A stretch of 64,000 nt of DNA from JBBRTJ01 sp038244535 (GCA_038244535.1 JBBRTJ010000005.1:9107-73106); one strand, 5' to 3'. Positions 16,339 through 24,882 are shown, numbered from the stretch's first letter. The notes: generated from the letters alone by a model not told the origin. A program made the numbers and translations.

Positions 16339-17115
16339 TCAGGCCGCGGCGGCGCGATCTGACGCCAGCTCGAGGCGACGTCCGCTCCCGGCCGACGTCG
16401 CCACCACGAACCCGGCGAAGAGCACGGCCACGCCAACGAGCAGCGTGATCGAGAAGGCGCTCATGGCCCCGAGCCGGGCGTTGAGCGTGCCGCTGGCGGA
16501 CAGCACGAGGGTGCCGAGCGCGATGAGCAGGTTGCCCGCGACGAGGCGCCTCGGAGACGCCACGGTCCCCGCCGAACCGGACCGGGCCTTGCCGGCGGCC
16601 AGCCGGCCCGCCGACCACAGCGCCCCACCGATGACCACGAGTGCACCGACGCCACTCGCGACGCCGGCGAGCAGGCGCGGCAGGACGCCGAACACGTCCG
16701 ATCCCTTGGGCAGGCCGTCGGGCTCGATCGGACCCGTGAGCGGTGCCACGACGAGCACCCCGGCCGCGAAGCCGGACAGCACCGCGAGCACCAGAGCGAT
16801 GCGGTCGCCGAGGCGGATCCCCCCGAGCAGGTAGACCGTGCCGAGCGCCAGCCACGGCACGTTGAGCACCGCTCCGAACAAGAAGAAGGTGCGGAAGCTC
16901 GGCCCGCTCCACCCCGCCGCTGATCCCCACCACAGTGCGCCGGCGGCGATCGTGAACATGATGAGCGAGATCGTCCAGGCCAGTTCGTGGCGCCTCCGCC
17001 GAGCCAGGTAGCGCTCGTAGGTGGAGAGGGCGAAGGCGAAGGCCACCAGGGTCGCCGCGGCGGCGAGGGTGGCCTCGAGGGTGAGCACGACGGGCAGCGT
17101 AGGTGGCCCCGACAC
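16339..17115 (-). CDS. Multi-pass membrane protein, function unknown
   Basis: 258 residues with about seven hydrophobic segments (roughly 8-30, 44-64, 76-97, 105-128, 145-168, 190-210 and 217-238) joined by short loops. A basic stretch (ERYLARRRRHE) follows the first helix, which puts that loop inside. The C-terminus ends in Ala residues. I recognise no family. It is transcribed away from rex; a Rex-operator-like sequence starts 2 bases upstream of its GTG start, so it may share redox control. The alternative is an independent gene whose promoter merely sits nearby. Confidence 0.7.
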   Translation of the reverse strand: MSGPPTLPVVLTLEATLAAAATLVAFAFALSTYERYLARRRRHELAWTISLIMFTIAAGALWWGSAAGWSGPSFRTFFLFGAVLNVPWLALGTVYLLGGIRLGDRIALVLAVLSGFAAGVLVVAPLTGPIEPDGLPKGSDVFGVLPRLLAGVASGVGALVVIGGALWSAGRLAAGKARSGSAGTVASPRRLVAGNLLIALGTLVLSASGTLNARLGAMSAFSITLLVGVAVLFAGFVVATSAGSGRRLELASDRAAAA

Positions 17116-17116
17116 T

Positions 17117-17134
17117 TTGTGATCTGCCGCACGA
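17117..17134. promoter_or_regulatory. Probable Rex operator in the rex promoter
   Basis: TTGTGA-TCTGCC-GCACGA keeps the left arm of the Rex consensus TTGTGA-N6-TCACAA and 4 of 6 bases on the right. The left arm occupies the -35 position, 18 bases before the TACCCT -10 box, so binding would block the rex promoter. It also lies 2 bases from the divergent membrane-protein start. Confidence 0.55.
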
Positions 17135-17140
17135 GCGGCC

Positions 17141-17146
17141 TACCCT
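17141..17146 (+). promoter_or_regulatory. -10 box of rex
   Basis: TACCCT lies 9 bases before the rex ATG, giving a leaderless or very short-leader mRNA. Confidence 0.5.
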
Positions 17147-17155
17147 GGCGACACC

Positions 17156-17842
17156 ATGGCTGAGCGTGCGCGTCGCCGCATCCCCGAGGCAACGGTGGTG
17201 CGCCTACCGGTGTATCTGCGGCTGCTCTACGACCTGGCCAGCGAGCACGTCACCACGATCTCCTCCGAGCGGCTCGCCGAGATGGCCGGCGTCAACGCCG
17301 CCAAGGTCCGCAAGGACCTCAGCTACCTCGGCAGCTACGGCACCCGCGGCGTCGGCTACGACGTCGACTACCTGCTGTACCAGATGAACCACGAGCTGGG
17401 CCTCGAGCATGACTGGCCCGTCGTCATCGTCGGAGCCGGCAACCTCGGCATGGCTCTGGCCAACTACGGGGGGTTCAACGAGCGTGGCTACCCCGTGACC
17501 GCCGTCGTCGACATCGATCCGTCAAAGGTGGGCACGAAGCTGGGCGAGACCGTCGTTCGCCACCTCGACGAGCTGCCGGACATCGTGACCGTCAAGGGCG
17601 GCACCATCGGCGTCATCGCCACGCCGCCGGGGGCGGCCCAGGAGGCCGCCGATCGCCTCGTCGCCGCGGGCGTTTCGAGCATCTTGAACTTCGCTCCCGT
17701 GGTGCTGTCGGTGCCGAGGGGCGTGTCGATCCGCAGGGTCGACCTCGCGGTCGAGCTGCAGATCTTGTCCTTCTACCAGCAGCACCGAACGCGGGGGCCG
17801 GTCCCCGTGGCAGTGGACACAGGAGGCCAGGCGAGTGCATGA
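17156..17842 (+). CDS. rex: Redox-sensing transcriptional repressor Rex
   Basis: 228 residues. The N-terminal winged helix (about 10-85) contains LPVYLRLLYDLASEHVTTIS, SERLAEMAGVNAAKVRKDLS and YLGSYGTRGVGYDV, all diagnostic. The Rossmann domain begins VVIVGAGNLGMALANYGGF and binds NAD(H). The C-terminal helix (VDLAVELQILSFYQQH) swaps in the dimer. Rex leaves its operator when NADH rises, releasing respiratory genes. In actinobacteria rex precedes hemA, as here. Probable targets in this window are its own promoter (17117-17134) and the bc-complex/complex I operon (27153-27170). Confidence 0.95.
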   Translation: MAERARRRIPEATVVRLPVYLRLLYDLASEHVTTISSERLAEMAGVNAAKVRKDLSYLGSYGTRGVGYDVDYLLYQMNHELGLEHDWPVVIVGAGNLGMALANYGGFNERGYPVTAVVDIDPSKVGTKLGETVVRHLDELPDIVTVKGGTIGVIATPPGAAQEAADRLVAAGVSSILNFAPVVLSVPRGVSIRRVDLAVELQILSFYQQHRTRGPVPVAVDTGGQASA

Positions 17843-17920
17843 CCGTGACTGCTCGCGGCCTAGCATGCGTTCAACCCGGGTACCCCCGGGACGTCTGAGC
17901 ACTCACCACCGGGAGCACGG

Positions 17921-19180
17921 TTGCCCGTTGTCGTCATCGGCCTGAACCACCGGACGGTCCCGCTCGAGCTCCTCGAGCGGGTCTCTGTGTCGTCCGACCG
18001 GTTGCCGAAGGTCCTGCACGACCTGTGCTCACGTCCGAACGTGTCTGAGGCGGTGGTGCTGTCCACCTGCAACCGCACCGAGGTGTACGCCGTGGCCGAG
18101 CGGTTCCACGGCGCCTACCAAGACGTGCGCGACGTGCTGTCCGAACTGTCCCACCTCGCCCCCGAGGACTTCAGCCACCACCTGTACTCTGCCTTCGACG
18201 ACGAAGCCGTGGCGCACCTCTTCTCGGTGGCCAGCGGGCTCGAGTCGGCGGTGCTCGGTGAGACCGAGATCCTCGGACAGGTCAAGGCTGCGTGGGAGCA
18301 CGCCAAGGCCGAAGGGGCCGCCCGCACCACCTGCAACCGCTTGTTCCGCCACGCGCTCGAAGTCGGCAAGCGGGCCCGCACCGACACGGCGATCTCCCGA
18401 CACACGACCTCGGTCTCCCAGGCGGCCGTGGCAATGGCCGTCGATCAGCTCGGCTCGCTCGATGGTCGCTCGGTCCTCGTGGTCGGGGCCGGCGAGATGG
18501 GCGAGGGGATGGCGCTTGGCCTCCGCGATCGTGGTGCGGCCGATGTCATGGTGGCCAACCGCACCTCGTCGCGCGCGGCCGAGCTGGCCCGGCGTGTCGG
18601 GGGCAAAACCATCGCCCTCGTCGACGTGCCCGAGGCCCTCGTGACCGCCGACGTGCTCCTGACCTCCACCGGCAGCTCCCATGTCCTCTTCACTGCTGAC
18701 GATCTGGCCGGAGTCATGGCCGAGCGGGGTGGGCGCCCGCTGCTCGTGGTCGACATCGCCGTGCCGCGCGACGTCGACGGAGCGGCTGCGGTCGTGCCCG
18801 GCATCACGCTGCTCGACCTCGACGACCTGCGTGAGTTCGCTGCTCGTGGCGTGGCGGGCCGGCAGTCCGAAACCGCCGAGGTACGCCGCATCGTGGCCGA
18901 CGAGGTCGATCGGTACCTCGACGAGGCGACGGCTCGTACCGTCGCTCCCTTGGTCGCCGAGCTCCGTGAACGGGCCGAGGCCGTGCGGGCCTCCGAGGTC
19001 GAGCGCCTCGCCGGGCGCCTCAGCGGGGCGTCCGAGCGTGAGCGGGAGGCCGTCGAGGCCATCACGCGTGGCGTGCTCGCCAAGCTGCTGCACGAGCCCA
19101 CGGTGCGACTCAAGGAAGCGGCGGGAACGCCGCGCGGCGAGCGGTACGCCGAGGCGCTGCGCGAGCTGTTCGACCTCTGA
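17921..19180 (+). CDS. hemA: Glutamyl-tRNA reductase
   Basis: 419 residues. The N-terminal catalytic domain holds GLNHRTVPLELLERV and LSTCNRTEVYAV, whose Cys attacks glutamyl-tRNA. The NADPH domain has VVGAGEMGEGMALGLRDRGA, and a C-terminal helical dimerisation domain follows. It makes glutamate-1-semialdehyde, the first committed step of C5 tetrapyrrole synthesis. The start is TTG at 17921; it gives the conserved beginning (PVVVIGLNHRT), and GGGAG lies upstream. A -10-like TAGCAT at 17861-17866 and a CCCGGG-TACC-CCCGGG hairpin (17875-17890) lie in the leader. Confidence 0.95.
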   Translation: MPVVVIGLNHRTVPLELLERVSVSSDRLPKVLHDLCSRPNVSEAVVLSTCNRTEVYAVAERFHGAYQDVRDVLSELSHLAPEDFSHHLYSAFDDEAVAHLFSVASGLESAVLGETEILGQVKAAWEHAKAEGAARTTCNRLFRHALEVGKRARTDTAISRHTTSVSQAAVAMAVDQLGSLDGRSVLVVGAGEMGEGMALGLRDRGAADVMVANRTSSRAAELARRVGGKTIALVDVPEALVTADVLLTSTGSSHVLFTADDLAGVMAERGGRPLLVVDIAVPRDVDGAAAVVPGITLLDLDDLREFAARGVAGRQSETAEVRRIVADEVDRYLDEATARTVAPLVAELRERAEAVRASEVERLAGRLSGASEREREAVEAITRGVLAKLLHEPTVRLKEAAGTPRGERYAEALRELFDL

Positions 19181-19191
19181 GCACCTCGATC

Positions 19192-20100
19192 GTGAACGGT
19201 TCTGGGCCCCGTCACCTTCGCTTCGCGACGCGTGGCTCACCCCAGGCCCGTACGCAAGCAGCACATGCCGCCGCGCTGGTGGAAGCCGCGAACCCGGGCG
19301 TCACCACCGAGCTCGTCTTCGTCGAGACGCTCGGCGATCGCCGCACGGACCGTCCGCTTCACGAGCTGGGGGGTCAGGGCGTCTTCGTGAAGGAGGTGCA
19401 GCAGGCGGTGCTCGACGGCCTCGCCGATGTCGCTGTCCACTCGGCGAAGGATCTGCCCTCGCTGGCGGCCGACGGGCTCGTGCTGGCGGCCGTGCCCGAG
19501 CGGGGTGACCCTCGTGACGCGCTCGTCGGTCGGTCACTGGCCGATCTCGCCCACGGTGCCACCGTGGCCACCGGGTCGGTGCGACGGCGAGCCCTGCTGG
19601 CGGCCCGGCGTCCCGACCTCGCCTTCGTCGAGCTGCGGGGCAACATCGCGACCCGCTTGTCGAAGGTGCCGGTCGACGGTTCGATCGTGATGGCGGTGGC
19701 CGCCCTCGACTGGCTCGGCCTGCGAGACCAGGTGGCCGACGTCCTCGATCCGTCGCTGATGCTCCCGCAGGTCGGCCAGGGGGCGCTGGCGCTCGAGGCC
19801 CGGCTCGATGACCCTGCGGTGCTGGCCCTGCTCGCTGTGATCGAGCACGGCCCGAGCCGTCGGCGCGTCGACGCCGAGCGCGCCTTCCTGGCCGAGCTGG
19901 GAGGGGGTTGCGACCTGCCCGTCGCGGCCTACGCGGTCGTGCAGCCCGATGGCGACGTGCACCTTGCCGGACTGGTGGCCGCGCTCGACGGACGGACCAT
20001 CGTGCGCGTGGAAGCAACGGGCCGCGATGCGCTGGGCCTTGGTCGTCACGTCGCCAGCCGAGTGATGGCCGAAGGTGGCGCGGCCTTGCTCGGACGGTGA
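19192..20100 (+). CDS. hemC: Porphobilinogen deaminase (hydroxymethylbilane synthase)
   Basis: 302 residues. Motifs: FATRGSPQARTQ, GVFVKEVQQAVLDGLADVAV with HSAKDLP, the substrate-binding arginine stretch GSVRRRALL and ELRGNIATRL, and LGGGCDLPVAAYA, whose Cys carries the dipyrromethane cofactor. It joins four porphobilinogen molecules into hydroxymethylbilane. The GTG start lies 11 bases after the hemA stop, in one operon. The length is normal. Confidence 0.95.
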   Translation: MNGSGPRHLRFATRGSPQARTQAAHAAALVEAANPGVTTELVFVETLGDRRTDRPLHELGGQGVFVKEVQQAVLDGLADVAVHSAKDLPSLAADGLVLAAVPERGDPRDALVGRSLADLAHGATVATGSVRRRALLAARRPDLAFVELRGNIATRLSKVPVDGSIVMAVAALDWLGLRDQVADVLDPSLMLPQVGQGALALEARLDDPAVLALLAVIEHGPSRRRVDAERAFLAELGGGCDLPVAAYAVVQPDGDVHLAGLVAALDGRTIVRVEATGRDALGLGRHVASRVMAEGGAALLGR

Positions 20101-20115
20101 GCCCCGAGGTCGTCG

Positions 20116-20121
20116 TAGCCT
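20116..20121 (+). promoter_or_regulatory. Leaderless-type -10 box of the M20 peptidase gene
   Basis: TAGCCT lies 6 bases before the GTG at 20128, suggesting an internal promoter within the heme cluster. Confidence 0.45.
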
Positions 20122-20127
20122 GACGGC

Positions 20128-21486
20128 GTGATTGCGTTCGACGAGAGCGAGCTGAACCAGCTGACCGGCCAGGTCGTCGAGCTCCTGCAACACCTGATCC
20201 GCAACGAGTGCGTCAACGACGGCACGGCGACCTCCGGCCACGAGTCCCGGTCGGCGGCGGTGCTGCAGACCGTGCTCGAGGACGGAGGGCTCACCACTGA
20301 GCGCTTCGAGCCGACCCTCGGCCGGGCCTCGGTGGTCGCCCGCGTCGAAGGGAGCGACCCCGGGGCGCCGTCGCTGTGCCTGATGGGTCACACCGACGTG
20401 GTGCCCGTGAGCGCCAGTGGCTGGGCCCGCGATCCGTTCGGGGGCGAGCTGGTCGAGGGTGAGGTCTGGGGCCGGGGAGCCCTCGACATGCTCTACCTGA
20501 CGGCGACGATGGCGGTGGCCACCAAGGCCCTGGCGACCAAGGGCTGGCGACCGAAGGGCTCGCTCGTCTACCTCGGCGTCGCCGACGAGGAGGCGGGTGG
20601 TGAGCATGGGGCCGGCTGGCTCGTCGATCACGCGTGGGATGCCGTCGGATGCGACTACGTCGTGACGGAGAGCGGCGGCTGGTCGGTGGACGGCCCGGGC
20701 GGTCAGCAGGTGGTGTTCACCGTCGGCGAGAAGGGGACGTCGTGGCGGCGGCTGATCGTCCACGGCACGCCGGGCCACGGCTCGATGCCCCTCGGGTCCG
20801 ACAACGCACTGGTCACGGCGGCCGAGGTCGTACGGCGTCTGGTCGCGTACCGGCCGGCGGCGGTGATCAACGACGTCTGGCGTTCCTACGCGGCATCGCT
20901 CGACCTTCCCGCCGAGGTGCGGGCGGCGCTGGCCGATCCAGCGCTGGTGTGGGACACGTGCGAGTCGTTGCCCGATCGGGGGCTGGCCAAGTTCGCCCAC
21001 GCCTGCACCCACACCACCTTCTCGCCCAACGTGGTGAGCGGTGGTTCGAAGACGAACGTCATCCCAGACACCGTCGTGCTCGAGATCGACATCCGCACCC
21101 TTCCCGGCCAGGGGAGCGCCGACGTCGACGCCCAACTGGCCGAGGCGCTCGGCCCGCTGGCGGCTCGCGTCACGATCGAGCCGTTCCACGAGCGGCTGAG
21201 CACCCAGTCGCCTCTCGACTCGCCCCTGGCCCAGGCGCTCACCCGCACGGCGCGGGCCGTCTACCCGGAGGCGACGCTGCTCCCCCGGCTCACTGCGGGA
21301 GGCACCGATGCCACGTTCTTCCGGGCCAAGGGGACGGTGGCCTACGGCTTTGGCCTTCTGAGCCGGAAGGTCACCTACGCCGACTTCGCCAGCCGGTTCC
21401 ACGGCAACGACGAGCGCATCGACGTCGAGTCGCTGCGGCTCACCACCGGAGCGTGGCTCGGCCTGTGCCAGGACCTGCTGGGGTGA
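20128..21486 (+). CDS. M20-family metallopeptidase (ArgE/DapE/carboxypeptidase type)
   Basis: 452 residues. Di-zinc ligands are visible in LMGHTDVVPV (His and Asp), GRGALDMLY (bridging Asp), and VADEEAGGEHGAG (the Glu pair: catalytic base and metal ligand). A dimerisation domain with an HGTPGHGSMP motif separates the catalytic halves. GGTDATFFR and FHGNDERID supply the last ligands. Family members deacylate or hydrolyse short peptides and N-acyl amino acids. The specific substrate is unknown. It is inserted between hemC and hemD, has its own -10 box, and nothing in the protein ties it to heme synthesis. Confidence 0.88.
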   Translation: MIAFDESELNQLTGQVVELLQHLIRNECVNDGTATSGHESRSAAVLQTVLEDGGLTTERFEPTLGRASVVARVEGSDPGAPSLCLMGHTDVVPVSASGWARDPFGGELVEGEVWGRGALDMLYLTATMAVATKALATKGWRPKGSLVYLGVADEEAGGEHGAGWLVDHAWDAVGCDYVVTESGGWSVDGPGGQQVVFTVGEKGTSWRRLIVHGTPGHGSMPLGSDNALVTAAEVVRRLVAYRPAAVINDVWRSYAASLDLPAEVRAALADPALVWDTCESLPDRGLAKFAHACTHTTFSPNVVSGGSKTNVIPDTVVLEIDIRTLPGQGSADVDAQLAEALGPLAARVTIEPFHERLSTQSPLDSPLAQALTRTARAVYPEATLLPRLTAGGTDATFFRAKGTVAYGFGLLSRKVTYADFASRFHGNDERIDVESLRLTTGAWLGLCQDLLG

Positions 21487-21514
21487 CGTGCGCCCTCGGT
21501 CGGGCCGGCCGCCC

Positions 21515-22291
21515 ATGACCGGACGCCTGGCGGGCCGCTCGGTGGTGGTCACCCGCGCTGCCGAGCAGGCTGGGCGGCTGGTCGCCCTCCTCGAAGGTGA
21601 AGGAGCCGTGGTGATCGAGGTGCCGACGGTCGTCATCGTCGACTCCGACGACAGCGGGACGGCGCTGGCCGCGGCCGCCGGCCGCATCGCCGACTTCGAC
21701 TGGGTCGTCGTCACCTCCGCCAACGGGGCCGCTCGTCTGGCTGCGGCGCTCCCGGCGGGTCCGACCGGGCTGAGCACGCGGCCGGCTCCTCGTTCGTGGC
21801 GACTCGCAGTGGTCGGCCCGGGAACGGCCGAAGCGTGTGCCACGCTCGGGCTCGGGGTCGATCTCATCCCCGAGCGGTTCGTCGCCGACGGGCTGCTGGC
21901 CTCGTTCCCGGCTGCACCTTCGGGCGGTGGCCGGGTGCTGCTCGCCCAGGCCGAGGGAGCGCGGCCCGTGCTGGCTGCCGGTGTGGCCAGCAGGGGATGG
22001 TCCGTCGAGGCCGTGTGCGCTTACCGAACCGTTCCCGCCCTCATCCCCGAGGGGCTCCTCGATCGCGTGGTGAAGGCCGACGCCATCACCTTCACCTCGG
22101 GCTCGACGGTGCGCAGCTTCATCGGGGCGATGCCCGGTGGGGTCCCGGGCGTGTCGAGCGCGACGGCGGTGGTGTGCATCGGGCCTGTCACCGCGGGTGA
22201 GGCCGAAGCGATGGGGATGAAGGTTGCGGCCGTCGCCGATCCCCACGACCTCCCCGGCCTCGTCGAGGCCGTGGTGCTCGCCCTCGGGTGA
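21515..22291 (+). CDS. hemD: Uroporphyrinogen-III synthase
   Basis: About 258 residues. The family is poorly conserved, but the pattern fits: GRSVVVTRAAEQAGRLVALL at the start, DWVVVTSANGAARL near 60, AVVGPGTAEA, a second domain with VLLAQAEGARPVLAAGVASR, and ITFTSGSTVRSFIG followed by VVCIGPVTA. It closes hydroxymethylbilane with inversion of ring D. Its position between hemC and hemB supports the call. The start used is ATG at 21515, which gives the standard N-terminus; a GTG at 21488, 1 base after the previous stop, would add nine residues. Confidence 0.85.
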   Translation: MTGRLAGRSVVVTRAAEQAGRLVALLEGEGAVVIEVPTVVIVDSDDSGTALAAAAGRIADFDWVVVTSANGAARLAAALPAGPTGLSTRPAPRSWRLAVVGPGTAEACATLGLGVDLIPERFVADGLLASFPAAPSGGGRVLLAQAEGARPVLAAGVASRGWSVEAVCAYRTVPALIPEGLLDRVVKADAITFTSGSTVRSFIGAMPGGVPGVSSATAVVCIGPVTAGEAEAMGMKVAAVADPHDLPGLVEAVVLALG

Positions 22292-22307
22292 CCGCTGGGG
22301 GCGGACG

Positions 22308-22313
22308 TAGGAT
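22308..22313 (+). promoter_or_regulatory. Leaderless-type -10 box of hemB
   Basis: TAGGAT lies 8 bases before the hemB ATG at 22322. Confidence 0.45.
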
Positions 22314-22321
22314 CGGCCCCG

Positions 22322-23299
22322 ATGAGCTTCCCCACCCACCGCCCTCGCCGGCTGCGCCGTACCCCAGCGCTGCGTCGCCTGGTGGCCGGCACCCGTCTCG
22401 GCATCGACGACCTGATCGCGCCGCTGTTCGTGCGGGAGGGCATCGATGCCCCGAAGCCCATCTCCTCGCTCCCAGGCGTCGTGCAGCACACTCGGGAATC
22501 GCTTCGCAAAGAGGTGGCCGAGCTGGCCGCCCTCGGCCTGCCGGGGGTGATCCTGTTCGGCATCCCGGCGGCGAAAGACGAGCGAGGCAGCGGCGCCTTT
22601 GCTCCTGACGGCATCGTGCAGGTCGCGTTGCGCGACCTTCGCGATGAAGTCGGCGATTCGATGGTGCTGCTCGCCGACTGCTGTCTCGACGAGTACACGA
22701 GCCACGGCCACTGCGGGCTGCTCACCCCCAACGGCGAGGTCGACAACGACGCCACGATCGAGCTGTACGGCCTTGCCGCCGTGGCGCAGGCCGATGCCGG
22801 CGCCGACGTGATCGCCCCCAGCGGGATGATGGACGGCCAGGTCGCCGCCATCCGTGCTGCGCTCGACAGTTCCGGGCACAGCGACCGCGCCATCCTGGCC
22901 TACTCCGCCAAGTACGCCTCGGCGCTCTACGGACCGTTTCGAGACGCCGTCGACGTGCAGATCGTGGGTGGTGGTGACCGCAAGGGCTACCAGCAGGACT
23001 GGCGCAACGCGCACGAGGCCATGGTCGAGGTGCGCGCCGATATCGCCGAGGGGGCCGACATGGTGATGGTGAAGCCGGCTGTGACCTACCTCGATGTGAT
23101 CGCGAAGGTCCGGGCCGAAGTCGACGTGCCCCTCGCCGCCTACCACGTGTCGGGTGAGTACTCGATGCTGAAGGCGGCTGCTGCGAACGGGTGGATCGAC
23201 GGCGCCGCCGTAGCGCTCGAGCAGATCACGGCGGTGAAGCGGGCGGGGGCCGACATCATCCTCACCTACCTCGCCCGCGAGCTGGCCGAAGCGCTGTGA
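22322..23299 (+). CDS. hemB: Delta-aminolevulinic acid dehydratase (porphobilinogen synthase)
   Basis: 325 residues, a TIM-barrel enzyme joining two 5-aminolevulinate molecules. The zinc-type metal site is intact (ADCCLDEYTSHGHCG). The two Schiff-base lysines are in YSAKYASALYGPFRDA and MVKPAVTYLD. PSGMMDGQV and YHVSGEYSML are also typical. The stop overlaps the GTG of the next gene (GTGA), which couples its translation to hemL. Confidence 0.96.
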   Translation: MSFPTHRPRRLRRTPALRRLVAGTRLGIDDLIAPLFVREGIDAPKPISSLPGVVQHTRESLRKEVAELAALGLPGVILFGIPAAKDERGSGAFAPDGIVQVALRDLRDEVGDSMVLLADCCLDEYTSHGHCGLLTPNGEVDNDATIELYGLAAVAQADAGADVIAPSGMMDGQVAAIRAALDSSGHSDRAILAYSAKYASALYGPFRDAVDVQIVGGGDRKGYQQDWRNAHEAMVEVRADIAEGADMVMVKPAVTYLDVIAKVRAEVDVPLAAYHVSGEYSMLKAAAANGWIDGAAVALEQITAVKRAGADIILTYLARELAEAL

Positions 23300-24645
23300 G
23301 CGTCGCCACGGGCATCGGCCCCTGCCGCCCCGAGTGTGGTGACCTCGGCTGTCACCCGACCCTGTGCCAAGGCTTGGCGTTCACCAACGCCGAGCTGTAC
23401 GAACGGGCGTGCGCCGCCATCCCCGGTGGTGTCAGCTCGCCGGTGCGGGCCTTTCGCAGCGTCGGCGGAACGCCCTACTTCGTGCAGCGGGCCAACGGCC
23501 CGTTCGTGTGGGATGTCGAAGGCACGCGGTACATCGACCTCGTCCAGAGCTACGGGGCGATCATCGTCGGCCACGCCCACCCTGGCGTGGTCGACGCGAT
23601 CCAGCGGGCCGCGGCCGATGGCACGAGCTATGGGGCGCCGACGGCTCGCGAGGTGCGCCTGGCCGAGGCGATCAGCGAGCGGGTGCCCTCGTGCGAGCTG
23701 GTGCGCCTCGTCAACTCCGGGACCGAGGCGACCATGACGGCTCTCCGCCTCGCCCGTGGGTTCACCGGCCGGGCGAAGGTTCTGAAGTTCGCAGGCAACT
23801 ACCACGGCCACGGCGACGCACTGCTCGCCGCCGGTGGCAGCGGCGTGGCCACCCTCGGGCTGTCGGGCTCGGCTGGGGTCACCGACCTCGCGGTGGCCCA
23901 GACCATCGTGGCGCCGTACAACGTCGTCCCGCTGCTCGACAGCGATGTTGCTTGCGTCATCGTCGAGCCGGTGGCCGCGAACATGGGCCTCGTCCCTCCC
24001 GCCCCGGGCTTCCTCGAGGGCCTGCGGTCTGCCTGCGACGCCGTGGGTGCCCTGCTCATCTTCGACGAAGTCATCACTGGGTTCCGGCTCGGCGCCGGCG
24101 GGGCCCAAGCCCGGTACGGCGTGCGGCCCGACCTGACCTGCTTCGGCAAGATCATCGGCGGCGGCTTGCCGATCGGTGCCTTCGGCGGCCGCCGTGACGT
24201 GATGGAGGCGCTGGCCCCGCTCGGTCCCGTCTACCAAGCCGGAACGTTGTCCGGCAACCCGCTTGCCACCGCGGCCGGGCTCGCGGCCCTCGACCTCCTC
24301 GACGGCGAGCTCTACGAAACGATTGCCGCCCGGGCCGAGCTGCTGGGCCGGGGCTTGACCGAGGCGATCTCAGCGGCCGGCCTCCCCGTCCACGTGCCGA
24401 TCGTCGGCCCCCTCGTGGGCCTCCGCTTCGCCCATGGCGCGGCGACCGACTTCGACACCGCGAAGCAGACCGACGAGGTGCTCTACGCCGCGTTCTTCCA
24501 CGCGCTGCTGCGGCGGGGCGTCGCGCTGGCGCCCGGCGCCTACGAGGTGGCCTTCCCCGGCCTCGCCCACACCAACGACGTGCTGGCCCAGGTGGTCGAG
24601 GCCGCGGCGGCCGCTGCCGTCGAGGCTGCCACCCGGGTCAGCTGA
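23296..24645 (+). CDS. hemL: Glutamate-1-semialdehyde 2,1-aminomutase
   Basis: 449 residues. The PLP aminotransferase fold is clear: IPGGVSSPVRAF, LVNSGTEATMTALRLAR, KFAGNYHGHGD, IFDEVITGFR, and CFGKIIGGGLPIGAFGG, whose Lys binds PLP. It turns glutamate-1-semialdehyde into 5-aminolevulinate, feeding hemB. The start is GTG at 23296, overlapping the hemB stop. This gives an N-terminal extension of about 26 residues with four cysteines (C10, C14, C19, C24) and one His that ordinary HemL lacks. A start at a later TTG near 23374 would remove it, but no ribosome-binding site supports that. Confidence 0.93.
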   Translation: MSVATGIGPCRPECGDLGCHPTLCQGLAFTNAELYERACAAIPGGVSSPVRAFRSVGGTPYFVQRANGPFVWDVEGTRYIDLVQSYGAIIVGHAHPGVVDAIQRAAADGTSYGAPTAREVRLAEAISERVPSCELVRLVNSGTEATMTALRLARGFTGRAKVLKFAGNYHGHGDALLAAGGSGVATLGLSGSAGVTDLAVAQTIVAPYNVVPLLDSDVACVIVEPVAANMGLVPPAPGFLEGLRSACDAVGALLIFDEVITGFRLGAGGAQARYGVRPDLTCFGKIIGGGLPIGAFGGRRDVMEALAPLGPVYQAGTLSGNPLATAAGLAALDLLDGELYETIAARAELLGRGLTEAISAAGLPVHVPIVGPLVGLRFAHGAATDFDTAKQTDEVLYAAFFHALLRRGVALAPGAYEVAFPGLAHTNDVLAQVVEAAAAAAVEAATRVS

Positions 24646-24659
24646 CCAGGAGGACCTTC

Positions 24660-24875
24660 ATGGACCACGAGCCCGACCACGAGCACGAGCATGGCCTCCT
24701 CCATGGCCACGACCACGAGCCCGATCCAGAGCGCGACCTCGAGAACGAGGAGCTCATCGAGTCCGCGGGCATGCTTGGCTTCGTGGTGGTGCCGATCGTG
24801 AAGGGCTACGAGTGGCTGCGGGAGCGCACCTGGGGGAAGGGCAAGCCGTCCGCCACCCCGGACAGCGAGGGTTGA
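24660..24875 (+). CDS. Small His- and acid-rich protein, unknown
   Basis: 71 residues with an excellent ribosome-binding site (AGGAGG at 24648-24653, 6 bases before ATG). Residues 1-32 are a run of His, Asp, Glu and Pro (DHEPDHEHEHGLLHGHDHEP) with eight His, suggesting metal binding. The rest has one short hydrophobic patch (GMLGFVVVPIVKGYEWL) and a basic tail. It follows hemL by 14 bases, so it is likely the last gene of the heme operon. A role in handling metal or heme iron is only a guess. I do not recognise a family. Confidence 0.7.
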   Translation: MDHEPDHEHEHGLLHGHDHEPDPERDLENEELIESAGMLGFVVVPIVKGYEWLRERTWGKGKPSATPDSEG

Positions 24876-24882
24876 CGGGCCG

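Noticed and set aside
17875..17890. CCCGGG-TACC-CCCGGG as a regulatory hairpin of hemA.
   Set aside because: Six-base GC palindromes are common in this DNA, so it is noted under hemA without a separate claim.
21488..21514. GTG start of hemD 1 base after the previous stop.
   Set aside because: The added nine residues are not HemD-like, and ATG at 21515 gives the family's usual beginning. It remains possible.
19534..21867. Long minus-strand open frame across hemC, the M20 peptidase and hemD.
   Set aside because: Same cause: all three plus-strand genes have conserved motifs, and the minus product shows none.
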